Notes: generated by a model from the sequence alone, not told the origin. Positions 1 through 11,229 are shown, numbered from the stretch's first letter. The stretch is 64,000 nucleotides of DNA from an uncultured Sporosarcina sp. (GCA_948469885.1 CAOKMT010000001.1:1-64000); one strand, 5' to 3'. Translations and numbers: made by a program.

Positions 1-1080
1 GCGAAAAGACTAGGTGGAGAAGCACAGTCTTACGACCAAGTTGACAACGCACCAGAAGAAAAAGAGCGTGGAATCACAATCAACACGTCTCACATCGAGT
101 ACGAAACTGAAACACGTCACTATGCACACGTTGACTGCCCAGGTCACGCGGACTACGTTAAAAACATGATCACTGGTGCTGCTCAAATGGACGGCGGAAT
201 CCTCGTTGTTTCTGCTGCTGATGGCCCAATGCCACAAACTCGTGAGCACATCCTACTTTCACGTAACGTAGGTGTTCCTTACCTAGTTGTCTTCATGAAC
301 AAATGTGACATGGTTGACGACGAAGAGCTTCTTGAGCTAGTAGAAATGGAGATCCGTGATCTTCTATCTGAGTACGACTTCCCTGGTGATGACATTCCAG
401 TTATCCAAGGTTCAGCGCTTAAAGCACTTGAAGGTGAAGAAGCATACGAAGATAAAATCATGGAACTTATGGCGGCAGTGGATGAGTACATCCCAACACC
501 ACCACGTGACACAGACAAGCCATTCATGATGCCTGTTGAGGACGTATTTTCAATCACAGGTCGTGGTACAGTTGCAACTGGACGTGTTGAGCGTGGAGAA
601 GTTAAAGTCGGCGACGTTGTTGACATCATCGGTATCGTAGACGAAGCTAAATCTACAACTGTTACAGGAGTAGAAATGTTCCGTAAGCTTCTAGACTATG
701 CAGAAGCTGGAGACAACATCGGTGCACTTCTTCGTGGTGTGAACCGTGAAGATATCCAACGTGGACAAGTACTTGCTAAGCCAGGTTCAATCGTTCCACA
801 CACAAAATTCAAATCAGAAGTTTATGTTCTTTCAAAAGAAGAGGGTGGACGTCATACTCCATTCTTCTCTAACTACCGTCCACAGTTCTACTTCCGTACA
901 ACGGACGTAACTGGCGTTATCGAACTTCCAGAAGGCGTAGAAATGGTTATGCCTGGCGATAACGTTGAAATGACAGTAGATCTTATCGCTCCAATCGCTC
1001 TTGAAGAAGGTACGCGTTTCTCCATCCGTGAAGGTGGACGTACTGTTGGTTCAGGCGTTGTAGCTTCAATCATTCAATAA
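1..1080 (+). CDS. tuf: Elongation factor Tu, 5'-truncated by the window edge
   Basis: EF-Tu delivers aminoacyl-tRNA to the ribosomal A site as a GTP complex in the cytoplasm. The frame is open from base 1, so the start codon and P-loop lie outside the window; 359 residues remain of roughly 395. Visible GTPase motifs include DCPGHADY (G3) and NKCDMVD (G4), followed by the two beta-barrel domains ending in [10 protein letters not shown]. The gene stops at TAA just before a strong terminator. In Bacillales tuf closes the str operon directly upstream of the S10 operon, as here, but in this window 2.5 kb including a carrier gene separate the two. Confidence 0.98.
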   Translation, partial: AKRLGGEAQSYDQVDNAPEEKERGITINTSHIEYETETRHYAHVDCPGHADYVKNMITGAAQMDGGILVVSAADGPMPQTREHILLSRNVGVPYLVVFMNKCDMVDDEELLELVEMEIRDLLSEYDFPGDDIPVIQGSALKALEGEEAYEDKIMELMAAVDEYIPTPPRDTDKPFMMPVEDVFSITGRGTVATGRVERGEVKVGDVVDIIGIVDEAKSTTVTGVEMFRKLLDYAEAGDNIGALLRGVNREDIQRGQVLAKPGSIVPHTKFKSEVYVLSKEEGGRHTPFFSNYRPQFYFRTTDVTGVIELPEGVEMVMPGDNVEMTVDLIAPIALEEGTRFSIREGGRTVGSGVVASIIQ

Positions 1081-1090
1081 TATTTCATGA

Positions 1091-1119
1091 AAAACCCGCC
1101 CATTGTGGCGGGTTTTTTT
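1091..1119 (+). terminator. Rho-independent terminator of tuf
   Basis: A 10-bp stem (AAAACCCGCC pairing with GGCGGGTTTT) with a 6-nt loop is followed by a T run, 11 bp after the tuf stop codon. Confidence 0.93.
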
Positions 1120-1125
1120 GTGGTG

Positions 1126-1502
1126 CGCCCAAAACAGTCAGTTTCGCGCTCAAAGGATAGCGTCTTGCGCCCAAAACAGTCAGTTTCGCGCTCAAAGGAT
1201 AGCGTCTTGCGCCCAAAACAGTCAGTTTCGCGCCCAAAGCATAGCGTCTTACGCCCAAAACAGTCAGTTTCGCGCTCAAAGTAAAGGGTCATGCGCCCAA
1301 AACAGTCAGTTTCGCGCCCAAAGCATAGCGTCTTGCGCCTAAAGCAGTCAGTTTCGCGCTCAACGCACAGGGTCATCCGCCTAAAGCAGTCAGTTTCGCG
1401 CCCAAAGCACAGGGTCATGCGCCTAAAGCAGTCAGTTTCACGCCCAAAGTAAAGCGTCATGCGCCCAAAACGGTCGGTTCGCGCTCAAAGCACAGCGTCT
1501 CG
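1126..1502. repeat. Tandem array of a 42-bp unit, about nine copies
   Basis: The unit begins CGCCCAAAACAGTCAGTTTC and continues with GCGCTCAAAGGATAGCGTCTTG. It is repeated head to tail from 1126. The first two copies are identical, later copies diverge (CGCCTAAAGCAG variants), the ninth lacks one base, and a degraded tenth runs into 1503-1550. Each unit is two related 21-bp halves, both starting GCGCyCAAA. Because 42 is a multiple of three, several frames stay open on both strands and show a 14-residue periodicity. There is no ribosome binding site or recognisable protein, so I treat it as non-coding. No unique spacers separate the copies, so it is not a CRISPR array. Confidence 0.95.
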
Positions 1503-1921
1503 CACCCAAACTATTAAGCCTTGCACCCAATGAAGTTAGCTCCACACTCGACCTCTTTAGTTTCCACTCCCCCTTTCTCTGGCGTCTAGACTTTAGTATC
1601 CCGTAAACAACAATCGCGTCCTGGCGTGTATTTCGAGTAAGGAAGTTAGGCTAACATCGTCGCATCTCTGTGGCAACAGCAAGCACGAAGTTGCTCATGC
1701 AGTCGTTGCGTATCGAACAGGGGAAGGTTCGATTTGTTGTCTTGCTGTGTCGTTTGCAGAAATTAAGATGCTCTTCAGGACGCAGCAAATCTAGGTTACC
1801 TTCCTTTGAATTTGAATCAGTAGGGAGGTTGAACTCCCGCTGATTTGCAAGATATTATGTCATATTCCCTGTCACTTATGAAAATGGGAGACTTCAGCTG
1901 AATCAAATTGAAAAATGCTGG
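1503..1921. other. Gene-free stretch with hairpin-forming segments
   Basis: No credible coding region. Two hairpins are visible: ATCGAAC (1712-1718) with GTTCGAT (1727-1733), and a two-part stem AATCAG/CTGATT (1815-1820 with 1840-1845) enclosing GGGAG/CTCCC. GCAAC/GTTGC pairings are also possible at 1670-1700. The sequence differs in composition from nearby genes and could be a remnant intergenic repeat, which I cannot confirm without a genome comparison. Confidence 0.5.
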
Positions 1922-1950
1922 TTGACAGAAGAAAACACCTCTGCTAAATT
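1922..1950 (+). promoter_or_regulatory. SigA-type promoter for the antiporter gene
   Basis: TTGACA (1922-1927), a 17-bp spacer, then TAAATT (1945-1950), about 60 bp upstream of the start codon at 2011. Confidence 0.75.
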
Positions 1951-2010
1951 AGGAGATAGACTTTACCGCTTTAGTTGGATGAAGTCTTTCTTGTGAGGAG
2001 GAAAAAATGA

Positions 2011-3330
2011 ATGAACGCTGTAATCATAGCAGTTTTAGTTATGTTGATATTAAGTTTATTTAGAGTGAACGTCGTTCTTGCTTTGGTAGTGGGCGCGGCT
2101 GCCGGAGGTATGGCTGGTGGACTATCAGTAGAGGCGACAGTTGCATCTTTTACTGATGGTCTGGGGGACGGGGCAACAATCGCATTAAGTTATGCTTTGC
2201 TTGGTGGATTTGCGGTCGCCATATCACAGACAGGTATGCCGAAGTTATTAGTGAAGGGAATGCTTCGACTCGTTAAAGGGAATGGAGAGGCGGATCGTAC
2301 ATCACTTGGTAAGGCGTTGATCATTTTCGCATTACTGTTAATGTCGGTTTTTTCGCAGAATTTAATTCCGATCCATATCGCTTTTATCCCATTGTTAGTC
2401 CCGCCGATCTTGCATATATTAAACCTATTAAAAATAGACCGTCGATTGATCGCTTCTGTGTTAACATTCGGTCTCACTGCTCCGTATATTTTACTGCCGT
2501 ACGGTTTCGGTTTTATTTTTCATGATATTATTGCGAAACAAATGGCAGCGGCCGGTCTAGCGATTGATATGGCAGAAATTCCGAAAGCAATGGCGATTCC
2601 GGTGCTTGGCATGTTTATCGGACTGTTAGTTGCGATTTTCATCTCTTACCGTAAACCGAGAACGTATGAAGAATGGACGGAGGAAGTTGTAGAAGAAGCG
2701 GTGACGATAAGAACGCGTAACATCGTGTTTACTGTCTTAGCGCTTATTGGGACATTGATCGTCCAAATATTGACGGAATCCATGATCGCAGGAGCGGTTA
2801 CAGGAATCGTTATTTTATATGCGACAGGCGCATTGAAGTGGAAAGAGGGAGATGATTTAATTAACGACGGGATGCGTATGATGGCGTTTATCGGGTTCGT
2901 CATGATTGCCGCAAACGGATTTGCGGGTGTTTTGAAAGAGACGGGTCACGTTTTGACGTTAGTCGAAGCAACGAGTTCTATCATTGGAGACAATAAAGGT
3001 ATAGCGGCATTTCTCATGTTGCTAGTCGGATTAATTATCACGATGGGAATCGGCTCATCTTTTGCGACAATTCCGATTATCACTTCCATCTTTGTCCCGC
3101 TCGGAATGGCTTTTGATTTTAGCACAATGGCGATCATCGCTCTTGTAGGGACAGCTGCGGCGCTTGGGGATGCAGGATCACCTGCTTCGGACTCGACGCT
3201 TGGACCAACAGCCGGATTGAATGTCGATGGCCAACATAATCACATTTGGGATTCCTGTGTGCCTACTTTTCTCCATTATAACATTTCGTTATTATTGTTC
3301 GGCTGGCTGACTATTATGCTATTTGGCTAA
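2011..3330 (+). CDS. YuiF-family Na+/H+ antiporter-like / amino acid carrier
   Basis: A 439-residue integral membrane protein with about ten to twelve hydrophobic segments and glycine-rich repeats such as GAAAGGMAGG near residue 30. It resembles the COG2056/YuiF group, annotated as Na+/H+ antiporter or histidine permease; the substrate cannot be told from sequence. The conserved re-entrant-type stretch GDAGSPASDSTLGPTAG lies near residue 390. It is a single-gene unit with its own promoter. GAGGAGG at 1995-2001 serves the ATG at 2011, but an out-of-frame ATG at 2007 opens an 18-codon frame over the start. It sits between tuf and rpsJ, where B. subtilis has ybaC instead. Confidence 0.85.
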   Translation: MNAVIIAVLVMLILSLFRVNVVLALVVGAAAGGMAGGLSVEATVASFTDGLGDGATIALSYALLGGFAVAISQTGMPKLLVKGMLRLVKGNGEADRTSLGKALIIFALLLMSVFSQNLIPIHIAFIPLLVPPILHILNLLKIDRRLIASVLTFGLTAPYILLPYGFGFIFHDIIAKQMAAAGLAIDMAEIPKAMAIPVLGMFIGLLVAIFISYRKPRTYEEWTEEVVEEAVTIRTRNIVFTVLALIGTLIVQILTESMIAGAVTGIVILYATGALKWKEGDDLINDGMRMMAFIGFVMIAANGFAGVLKETGHVLTLVEATSSIIGDNKGIAAFLMLLVGLIITMGIGSSFATIPIITSIFVPLGMAFDFSTMAIIALVGTAAALGDAGSPASDSTLGPTAGLNVDGQHNHIWDSCVPTFLHYNISLLLFGWLTIMLFG

Positions 3331-3443
3331 AAGAAACAGTCGATCCGTTCATTTACTAATCTGACTACTCGCTAAAACATTGCAAATTTCGTATGTTACA
3401 TCTATAATGAACTAAGCGTTGGAAAAGAATTTCGCTAAAAGAC

Positions 3444-3472
3444 TTGCGGAATTCTTTTTCTATGTGTATAAT
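3444..3472 (+). promoter_or_regulatory. Promoter of the S10 ribosomal operon
   Basis: TTGCGG (3444-3449), 17-bp spacer, consensus TATAAT (3467-3472). It lies about 130 bp upstream of rpsJ, leaving a structured leader. Confidence 0.85.
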
Positions 3473-3477
3473 ATTGA

Positions 3478-3909
<432 letters not shown>

Positions 3910-3957
3910 TCAAATAGAAGTAAAAAATTACTATATTAATTACAGGAGGTGTGACGA

Positions 3958-4587
3958 ATGACCAAAGGAATCTTAGGAAGAAAAGTCGGTATGACTCAAG
4001 TATTTGCCGAAAACGGCGATCTTATCCCGGTAACTGTGATTGAAGCGGCACCAAACGTTGTTCTTCAGAAGAAGACACAAGAAACGGATGGCTACGAGGC
4101 AATCCAACTTGGATTTGAAGATAAAAGAGACAAGCTTTCCAACAAGCCTGAAAAAGGACATGTCGGAAAAGCTGAAACCGCACCTAAGCGCTTCATCCGC
4201 GAATTCCGCGAAATGGACGTTAACGCACACGAAGTTGGTCAGGAAGTCAAAGTCGATACTTTCGCAGAAGGCGATCTTATTGATGTTACAGGAGTTACAA
4301 AAGGTAAAGGTTTCCAAGGTGTTATTAAACGCTACGGATATACAATTGGTTCGATGAGCCACGGATCACGTTTCCACCGTTCACCAGGTTCAAACGGATC
4401 TGTTGATGCGGCACGTGTGTTCAAAGGCCACAAACTCCCTGGACGCATGGGGAACCAAACAGTTACAATTCAAAACCTTGAAATCGTAAAAGTTGACGTT
4501 GAACGCAACTTACTACTTGTTAAAGGTAATGTTCCAGGAGCACGCAAGTCACTTGTTCAAGTGAAAAGTGCTATTAAAGGGAACTAA
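3958..4587 (+). CDS. rplC: 50S ribosomal protein L3
   Basis: L3 (209 residues) is an early-assembling 23S rRNA binding protein close to the peptidyl transferase centre. It starts [14 protein letters not shown] and carries the conserved tip region [14 protein letters not shown] near residue 135, the loop reaching towards the active site, followed by [10 protein letters not shown]. The RBS is GGAGGTG ahead of ATG 3958. Second gene of the S10 operon, 25 bp before rplD. Confidence 0.98.
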   Translation: MTKGILGRKVGMTQVFAENGDLIPVTVIEAAPNVVLQKKTQETDGYEAIQLGFEDKRDKLSNKPEKGHVGKAETAPKRFIREFREMDVNAHEVGQEVKVDTFAEGDLIDVTGVTKGKGFQGVIKRYGYTIGSMSHGSRFHRSPGSNGSVDAARVFKGHKLPGRMGNQTVTIQNLEIVKVDVERNLLLVKGNVPGARKSLVQVKSAIKGN

Positions 4588-4612
4588 TCAGTAAAGGAAG
4601 GAGGAAATTGAA

Positions 4613-5236
4613 ATGTCTAAAGTAGCCGTACTAAGTCAAGCAGGCGCTTCAGTAGGCGATATCGAGTTGAACGAAGCAATCTTCGGAATCGAGCCGAATG
4701 AGGCAGTATTGTTTGAAGCGGTAGTCCAACAGCGTGCTTCATTGCGCCAAGGAAACCATAAAGTGAAAAACCGTTCGGAAGTTGCTGGAGGCGGCCGGAA
4801 ACCATGGCGCCAAAAAGGAACTGGACGTGCTCGTCAAGGGTCGATCCGTTCACCACAATGGCGTGGAGGCGGAGTCGTATTTGGTCCGACACCGAGAAGC
4901 TATTCTTACAAATTGCCGAGAAAAGTTCGTAGACTCGCACTTTTATCAGCATTGTCATCGAAAGTACGTGAAGAAAACTTGATCGTTCTTGACGGACTTG
5001 CATTCGATGCACCAAAAACAAAAGATTTCGTTCAAGTACTCAAAGACCTTTCAATTGACAAGAAAGCTTTGATCGTCACTGCTGATCTTGATGAGACAGT
5101 GGAATTATCCGCTCGTAACATCCCAGGAATCAGTGTCATCACAGCAAATGGCATCAACGTCCTTGACCTTGTTGCACATGAAAAACTTGTTATGACGAAA
5201 GCAGCAGTACAAAAACTAGAGGAGGTGCTTGGTTAA
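4613..5236 (+). CDS. rplD: 50S ribosomal protein L4
   Basis: L4 (207 residues) binds 23S rRNA near the peptide exit tunnel, where its extended loop forms part of the constriction. The loop is visible as [25 protein letters not shown] at about residues 63-87 (quoted here only as a guide to its basic, glycine-rich character). The start follows AGGAGG. The stop overlaps the rplW start as TAATG, implying translational coupling. Confidence 0.98.
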   Translation: MSKVAVLSQAGASVGDIELNEAIFGIEPNEAVLFEAVVQQRASLRQGNHKVKNRSEVAGGGRKPWRQKGTGRARQGSIRSPQWRGGGVVFGPTPRSYSYKLPRKVRRLALLSALSSKVREENLIVLDGLAFDAPKTKDFVQVLKDLSIDKKALIVTADLDETVELSARNIPGISVITANGINVLDLVAHEKLVMTKAAVQKLEEVLG

Positions 5237-5520
5237 TGGAAGCACGTGATATTTTGAAGCGTCCGGTCATTACCGAGCGTTCTTCTGAACAAATGGAATT
5301 TAGAAAGTACACATTTGAAGTTGATACACGCGCTAACAAGACGCAAGTCAAAGACGCTGTTCAAGAAATCTTCGGTGTGGAAGTTGAAAAAGTTAACGTT
5401 ATGAACTACAAAGGAAAGTTCAAGCGTATGGGTAGACATGCAGGCTACACAAACAAACGTCGTAAAGCGGTTGTGACACTCACTGCCGATTCAAAAGACA
5501 TCGAACTTTTCGAAATGTAA
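5236..5520 (+). CDS. rplW: 50S ribosomal protein L23
   Basis: L23 (94 residues) sits at the tunnel exit and docks trigger factor, SRP and the Sec translocon. It starts [16 protein letters not shown]; the N-terminal KRPVITE motif is typical. The start codon overlaps the rplD stop by one base, and GGAGGTG lies within the end of rplD. Confidence 0.97.
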   Translation: MEARDILKRPVITERSSEQMEFRKYTFEVDTRANKTQVKDAVQEIFGVEVEKVNVMNYKGKFKRMGRHAGYTNKRRKAVVTLTADSKDIELFEM

Positions 5521-5565
5521 ACTGTACAAACTTAAGTACACAAATATAAGAAGGAGGGACTACAA

Positions 5566-6396
5566 ATGGCGATTAAAAAATACAAGCCGACTTCAAACGG
5601 GCGTCGTAACATGACTACTTCTGACTACTCCGCAATTACAACGGATAAGCCGGAAAAATCATTGTTACAACCGCTTACGCGTAAAGGCGGCCGTAACAAT
5701 ACAGGTAGGACTACTGTTCGTCATCAAGGTGGTGGCCATAAACGCCAATACCGTGTCATCGATTTCCAACGTCGGAAAGATGGCATTCCAGGACGCGTTG
5801 CTACGATCGAATATGATCCGAACCGTTCTGCTAACATCGCACTAATCAATTATGCGGATGGAGAAAAACGTTATATCCTTGCACCGAAAGGTCTTCAAGT
5901 TGGAGCGACAATCATGTCAGGTCCAGACGTTGATGCAAAGCTAGGTAACGCACTTCCGCTTGAAAATATTCCAATGGGTTCCACAATCCACAACATCGAG
6001 TTGAAACCAGGAAAAGGTGGTCAGCTTGTACGTTCAGCTGGTACATCTGCACAACTTCTTGGACGTGAAGGGAAATACGTAATCATCCGTCTACAATCTG
6101 GTGAGGTACGCATGATCCTTTCAACTTGCCGCGCTACAATCGGTCAAGTTGGTAACGAACAACATGAACTTATTAACATCGGTAAAGCAGGCCGTTCACG
6201 CTGGATGGGTAAACGCCCGGCAGTCCGCGGATCTGTTATGAACCCGAACGATCACCCACACGGTGGGGGAGAAGGACGTACTGGAATCGGTATGCCATCA
6301 CCACTTACACCATGGGGCAAACCGACACTTGGTTACAAAACGCGTAAGAAAAACAATAAATCCGACAAACATATCGTTCGTCGCCGTAAAAAGTAA
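5566..6396 (+). CDS. rplB: 50S ribosomal protein L2
   Basis: L2 (276 residues) is one of the most conserved ribosomal proteins, needed for subunit association and the peptidyl transferase centre. The sequence has the [14 protein letters not shown] loop near residue 225, containing the conserved histidine, and a strongly basic C-terminal tail. The RBS is AAGGAGGG. It lies between rplW and rpsS. Confidence 0.98.
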   Translation: MAIKKYKPTSNGRRNMTTSDYSAITTDKPEKSLLQPLTRKGGRNNTGRTTVRHQGGGHKRQYRVIDFQRRKDGIPGRVATIEYDPNRSANIALINYADGEKRYILAPKGLQVGATIMSGPDVDAKLGNALPLENIPMGSTIHNIELKPGKGGQLVRSAGTSAQLLGREGKYVIIRLQSGEVRMILSTCRATIGQVGNEQHELINIGKAGRSRWMGKRPAVRGSVMNPNDHPHGGGEGRTGIGMPSPLTPWGKPTLGYKTRKKNNKSDKHIVRRRKK

Positions 6397-6456
6397 TTAT
6401 TATGCACTGCGGTTCAATTACTGGACCGTAGTACAAACAGGGAGGGAGGTTCTGAC

Positions 6457-6732
6457 ATGGGCCGCAGCTTGAAAAAAGGACCTTTTGCAGACGATCATCT
6501 TTTAAAGAAAGTCGACGCACAAAAAGGATCTGAGAAAAAACAAGTCATTAGAACTTGGTCACGACGTTCCACGATTTTCCCGTCTTTCATCGGAATGACG
6601 ATTGCAGTCTACGATGGACGTAAACACGTACCAGTTTATATTACAGAAGACATGGTAGGTCATAAACTTGGTGAATTCGCACCGACTCGTACGTTTAGAA
6701 GTCACGGTGGCGACGACAAGAAAACACGCTAA
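6457..6732 (+). CDS. rpsS: 30S ribosomal protein S19
   Basis: S19 (91 residues) is in the 30S head and forms bridge B1a with S13. It starts [10 protein letters not shown], and the conserved [17 protein letters not shown] is near the C terminus. The RBS is GGGAGGAGG-like (GGGAGGGAGG) 8 bp before ATG. Confidence 0.98.
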   Translation: MGRSLKKGPFADDHLLKKVDAQKGSEKKQVIRTWSRRSTIFPSFIGMTIAVYDGRKHVPVYITEDMVGHKLGEFAPTRTFRSHGGDDKKTR

Positions 6733-6751
6733 TTGAGAGGAGGTTATTCTG

Positions 6752-7096
6752 ATGCAACAAGCAAAGGCAACTGCCCGCACAGTCCGTATTGCTCCTCGCA
6801 AAGTCCGTTTGGTCATTGATCTTATCCGAGGGAAGAAAATCGGTGAAGCTGTGTCAATTCTACGCTTGACGCCAAAAGCGGCATCTCCAGTAGTAGAAAA
6901 AGTTTTGAATTCAGCGATTGCAAATGCTGAACACAACTATGAAATGGACGTTGAGAACCTTATTGTTAGCGAAGTATACGTTGACGAAGGTCCGACAATG
7001 AAACGTTTCCGTCCACGCGCACAAGGTCGTGCGAGTGCGATCAACAAACGTACGAGCCACATCACTGTCGTGGTAACAGAAAAGAAGGAGGGATAA
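6752..7096 (+). CDS. rplV: 50S ribosomal protein L22
   Basis: L22 (114 residues) lines the peptide exit tunnel with a beta-hairpin; the hairpin region [15 protein letters not shown] is present near residue 84, without obvious macrolide-resistance insertions. It starts [21 protein letters not shown] after GAGAGGAGG. rpsC follows at 3 bp. Confidence 0.98.
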   Translation: MQQAKATARTVRIAPRKVRLVIDLIRGKKIGEAVSILRLTPKAASPVVEKVLNSAIANAEHNYEMDVENLIVSEVYVDEGPTMKRFRPRAQGRASAINKRTSHITVVVTEKKEG

Positions 7097-7099
7097 TTC

Positions 7100-7759
7100 G
7101 TGGGTCAAAAAATACATCCTAATGGTTTACGGGTAGGTATCATCCGTGACTGGGAGTCGAAATGGTACGCTGAAAAAGATTACTCAAAGCTTTTGCACGA
7201 AGACTTAAAAATTCGTGAGTTCATCGATAAGCAACTTGTAGATGCATCTGTATCAAAAGTTGAAATCGAACGCGCTGCGAAACGTGTAAACATTTCTATT
7301 CACACTGCGAAACCTGGAATGGTCATCGGTAAGGGTGGTTCTGAAGTTGAAGCACTTCGTAAAAAACTGAATGCACTTACAGGCAAGCGTGTTCACATTA
7401 ATATCGTAGAAGTTAAACGTGCTGACTTGGATGCAAAATTAGTTGCAGAAAACATTGCACGTCAATTAGAAGGTCGTGTTTCATTCCGTCGCGTACAGAA
7501 ACAAGCAATCCAACGTACACTACGTGCTGGCGCGAAAGGGATCAAAACACAAGTTTCTGGACGTCTTGGCGGTGCGGATATCGCCCGTGCAGAACATTAC
7601 AGCGAAGGTACTGTTCCTCTTCATACTTTACGTGCAGACATTGACTATGCACACGCAGAAGCCGATACAACTTTCGGTAAGCTCGGCGTAAAAGTATGGA
7701 TTTACCGAGGAGAAGTTCTTCCAGCGAGAAAAGAGAACTCTGAGGAAGGAGGCAACTAA
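7100..7759 (+). CDS. rpsC: 30S ribosomal protein S3, GTG start
   Basis: S3 (219 residues) is part of the mRNA entry channel. It has a type II KH domain with the [12 protein letters not shown] loop (about residues 73-84). The start is GTG at 7100 ([18 protein letters not shown]), preceded by AAGGAGGG at the end of rplV. The spacing to rplP is one base. Confidence 0.97.
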   Translation: MGQKIHPNGLRVGIIRDWESKWYAEKDYSKLLHEDLKIREFIDKQLVDASVSKVEIERAAKRVNISIHTAKPGMVIGKGGSEVEALRKKLNALTGKRVHINIVEVKRADLDAKLVAENIARQLEGRVSFRRVQKQAIQRTLRAGAKGIKTQVSGRLGGADIARAEHYSEGTVPLHTLRADIDYAHAEADTTFGKLGVKVWIYRGEVLPARKENSEEGGN

Positions 7760-7760
7760 T

Positions 7761-8195
7761 ATGTTAATGCCTAAACGAGTTAAATACCGTAGCGTATTCC
7801 GTGGTAAAATGCGCGGTAAAACTAAAGGTGGAGCAACGGTTGAATTTGGTGAGTATGGACTGCAAGCTACTGAAGCAGCATGGATTACAAGCCGTCAAAT
7901 TGAAGCTGCACGTATTGCAATGACACGTTACATGAAACGTGGCGGTAAAGTGTGGATCAACATTTTCCCACATAAACCATATACAAAGAAGCCTCTTGAA
8001 GTCCGGATGGGTGCGGGTAAAGGTGCCGTAGAAGGCTGGGTAGCGGTTGTCAAACCTGGTCGAGTCATGTTTGAAGTCGCAGGTGTTGATGAAGAAGTTG
8101 CACGTGAAGCGCTTCGTCTTGCATCTCACAAGCTTCCTCTGAAGAGCAAGTTTGTAAAACGTGAAGATATTGGTGGTGAATCTAATGAAAGCTAA
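7761..8195 (+). CDS. rplP: 50S ribosomal protein L16
   Basis: L16 (144 residues) organises the A- and P-site tRNA region of the large subunit. It starts [10 protein letters not shown] and has the conserved [19 protein letters not shown] segment near residue 80. It ends GGESNES, overlapping the start of rpmC by 11 bases; the SD for rpmC (GGTGG) lies inside this gene. Confidence 0.97.
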   Translation: MLMPKRVKYRSVFRGKMRGKTKGGATVEFGEYGLQATEAAWITSRQIEAARIAMTRYMKRGGKVWINIFPHKPYTKKPLEVRMGAGKGAVEGWVAVVKPGRVMFEVAGVDEEVAREALRLASHKLPLKSKFVKREDIGGESNES

Positions 8196-8385
8196 AGAAA
8201 TCCGTGACCTAACGACTGCAGAGATTGAGCAACAAGTGAAATCACTGAAAGAAGAGCTTTTCAACCTTCGCTTCCAATTGGCGACAGGTCAATTAGAAAA
8301 CACTGCACGCATCGGCCAAGTTCGTAAATCGATCGCGCGCATGAAAACCGTAATACGTCAAAGAGAAATCAGTGCAAATAACTGA
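8185..8385 (+). CDS. rpmC: 50S ribosomal protein L29
   Basis: L29 (66 residues) is a two-helix protein at the tunnel exit next to L23. The start ATG at 8185 ([16 protein letters not shown]) is chosen over an upstream in-frame alternative because it matches the family N terminus and has GGTGG 6 bases before it. It ends RQREISANN. Confidence 0.97.
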   Translation: MKAKEIRDLTTAEIEQQVKSLKEELFNLRFQLATGQLENTARIGQVRKSIARMKTVIRQREISANN

Positions 8386-8402
8386 TGAAGGAGGTCCGCA
8401 CA

Positions 8403-8666
8403 ATGACTGAGCGTAACCAACGCAAAGCATATACAGGCCGAGTTGTATCCGACAAAATGGATAAAACAGTTACTGTAATGGTCGAAACTTACAAAAAGCA
8501 TACTTTGTACGGTAAGCGTGTAAAGTACTCTAAAAAATTCAAGGTTCATGATGAAATGAACGAAGCGAAAATGGGCGACGTTGTCCGCATTATGGAAACT
8601 CGTCCACTATCAAAAGATAAACGCTTCCGTCTCGTTGAAATCATCGAGAAAGCGATTATTATTTAA
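8403..8666 (+). CDS. rpsQ: 30S ribosomal protein S17
   Basis: S17 (87 residues) is a primary 16S rRNA binder with an OB fold. ATG 8403 ([23 protein letters not shown]) is preceded by AAGGAGG; the frame is open upstream to 8385 but that part covers the RBS. It contains the conserved [15 protein letters not shown]-terminal segment. Confidence 0.97.
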   Translation: MTERNQRKAYTGRVVSDKMDKTVTVMVETYKKHTLYGKRVKYSKKFKVHDEMNEAKMGDVVRIMETRPLSKDKRFRLVEIIEKAIII

Positions 8667-8705
8667 TTAAAGTTCGGATAGTAAATCCGGGAGGAGGTAG
8701 CCTCA

Positions 8706-9074
8706 ATGATCCAACAGGAAAGTCGTATGAAAGTCGCCGACAACTCTGGTGCACGTGAAGTCCTAACAATTAAGGTGCTTGGTGGTACAGGTCGTAAAAC
8801 TGCTAACATCGGTGACGAAGTCGTTGTTACAGTGAAAAAAGCAACACCTGGCGGCGTTGTCAAGAAGGGTGAAGTCGTAAGGGCTGTAATTGTCCGTTCG
8901 AAAAGCGGAGTTCGCCGTAAAGACGGAACGTATATAACTTTCGATGATAACGCATGTGTCATCATCCGGGACGATAAAAGTCCACGTGGAACACGTATTT
9001 TTGGACCAGTTGCTCGTGAACTTCGCGACAACAACTTCATGAGAATTATTTCTCTAGCGCCAGAAGTACTTTAA
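8706..9074 (+). CDS. rplN: 50S ribosomal protein L14
   Basis: L14 (122 residues) contributes to intersubunit bridges and is the docking site of the silencing factor RsfS. It starts [19 protein letters not shown], and the conserved [24 protein letters not shown] is at the C terminus. The RBS is GGGAGGAGG. Confidence 0.98.
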   Translation: MIQQESRMKVADNSGAREVLTIKVLGGTGRKTANIGDEVVVTVKKATPGGVVKKGEVVRAVIVRSKSGVRRKDGTYITFDDNACVIIRDDKSPRGTRIFGPVARELRDNNFMRIISLAPEVL

Positions 9075-9110
9075 TCCACATCATTGTGCGAAACAAGGAG
9101 GTGCAACAGA

Positions 9111-9467
9111 ATGCATGTAAAAAAAGGCGATAAAGTCAAAGTCATTTCAGGGAAAGACAAAGGGAAGATTGGTGTCATCCTCGCAAGCTTTCCAGACAAA
9201 GAGCGTGTTCTTGTTGAAGGTGTTAACATCGTCAAGAAACATACAAAGCCGAACCAGGAAAATCCTCAAGGTGGCATTATGAGCGTAGAAGCAGCAATTC
9301 ACGCTTCAAACGTTATGCTGATCGATCCAAAAACGGATGAACCTACTCGCGTAGGCTACAAGCACGAAGAAAAAGAAATCAAAGGCGTTAAATACCTTGT
9401 GAAATATCGTGTTGCGAAAAAATCTGGTGAAATTGTAGACGAAATCAGCAAGAAAGAAATCAAGTAA
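9111..9467 (+). CDS. rplX: 50S ribosomal protein L24, with longer C terminus
   Basis: L24 is an assembly initiator of the large subunit; a KOW motif is visible at [23 protein letters not shown] 9111 after AAGGAGGTG gives the expected N terminus. At 118 residues it is about 15 longer than the 103-residue B. subtilis protein: an insertion ([13 protein letters not shown]) lies before the conserved RVAKKSG, and the tail is lysine-rich. The extra part is probably surface exposed. Confidence 0.96.
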   Translation: MHVKKGDKVKVISGKDKGKIGVILASFPDKERVLVEGVNIVKKHTKPNQENPQGGIMSVEAAIHASNVMLIDPKTDEPTRVGYKHEEKEIKGVKYLVKYRVAKKSGEIVDEISKKEIK

Positions 9468-9485
9468 GAAAGGAGGTTCTTCGCA

Positions 9486-10230
<745 letters not shown>

Positions 10231-10260
10231 TCCCCTAAATATGGGAAGGAGGTCAATAGA

Positions 10261-10659
10261 ATGACAATGAGTGATCCGGTTGCAGATATGCTTACACGCA
10301 TCCGTAACGCGAACATGGTTCGTCACGAGAAGCTTGAAGTACCTGCTTCAAACATGAAAAGAGAAATTGCTGAAATCTTGAAACGTGAAGGTTTCGTCCG
10401 CGACGTTGAATTCGTCAAAGACAACAAACAAGGTATCATCCGTATCTTCTTAAAATACGGTCAAAATGACGAGCGTGTTATTACAGGCCTAAAACGTATT
10501 TCTAAACCTGGTCTTCGTGTATATGCGAAAACAAACGAAGTACCTAAAGTGTTGAACGGTCTTGGTATCGCCCTCGTTTCCACATCACACGGCATCCTTA
10601 CTGACAAGGAAGCACGTGCGAAACAAGTAGGCGGAGAAATCGTCGCTTACGTTTGGTAA
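10261..10659 (+). CDS. rpsH: 30S ribosomal protein S8
   Basis: S8 (132 residues) binds the central domain of 16S rRNA and in many bacteria represses the spc operon. It starts [18 protein letters not shown]. The C-terminal [26 protein letters not shown] holds the RNA-binding serines. The RBS is AAGGAGG. Confidence 0.98.
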   Translation: MTMSDPVADMLTRIRNANMVRHEKLEVPASNMKREIAEILKREGFVRDVEFVKDNKQGIIRIFLKYGQNDERVITGLKRISKPGLRVYAKTNEVPKVLNGLGIALVSTSHGILTDKEARAKQVGGEIVAYVW

Positions 10660-10689
10660 TACTGAGCAAATGATTGGAGGTGCAATAGA

Positions 10690-11229
10690 ATGTCCCGTAT
10701 TGGAAAATTGCCGATCGAGGTTCCAGCAGACGTTACTGTAACGTTAGGTGAAAATAACGTTGTAACAGTTAAAGGACCTAAAGGCGAACTGAAAAACACA
10801 TTTAATTCAGATATTAAAATCGAACAAGAAGGCAACATCATTACATTGATCCGTCCTTCTGAAGCGAAAGAGCACCGTTCTATTCATGGAACGACTCGTT
10901 CACTTCTTAACAATATGATTATTGGAGTTTCCAAAGGATTTGAACGCTCACTTGAATTAGTCGGGGTAGGTTACCGTGCACAACTTCAAGGACAAAAACT
11001 TGTTCTAAACGTTGGCTATTCTCACCCGGTTGAATTCACACCAGAGGAAGGCGTTCAAATCGAAGTTCCTGAAAACACAAAAGTTACGATTCGCGGCATC
11101 GATAAAGAGCGCGTTGGTGCATTGGCATCCAACATTCGTCAAGTACGTCCCCCAGAGCCGTACAAAGGCAAAGGAATTCGTTACCAAGGCGAAAGAGTGC
11201 GTAGTAAAGAAGGTAAAACTGGTAAATAA
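10690..11229 (+). CDS. rplF: 50S ribosomal protein L6
   Basis: L6 (179 residues) has two similar alpha/beta domains and sits near the sarcin-ricin loop and the factor-binding site. It starts [12 protein letters not shown], and the conserved [16 protein letters not shown] is near the C terminus. The RBS is TTGGAGGTG. Confidence 0.98.
   Translation: MSRIGKLPIEVPADVTVTLGENNVVTVKGPKGELKNTFNSDIKIEQEGNIITLIRPSEAKEHRSIHGTTRSLLNNMIIGVSKGFERSLELVGVGYRAQLQGQKLVLNVGYSHPVEFTPEEGVQIEVPENTKVTIRGIDKERVGALASNIRQVRPPEPYKGKGIRYQGERVRSKEGKTGK

Noticed and set aside
1074..1460. Minus-strand frame of 128 codons with a 14-residue periodic pattern
   Set aside because: It is the tandem 42-bp DNA repeat read in an open frame. 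There is no RBS, other frames on both strands are equally open, and it runs over the tuf terminator.
1126..1502. Possible CRISPR array
   Set aside because: The whole 42-bp unit repeats without unique spacers, and no cas genes are in the window.
4617..5021. Minus-strand frame of 134 codons inside rplD
   Set aside because: Fully antisense to a conserved ribosomal protein gene, no SD, no recognisable protein.
7764..8264. Minus-strand frame of 166 codons across rplP and rpmC
   Set aside because: A shadow of two ribosomal protein genes; cysteine/phenylalanine-rich and without a start signal.
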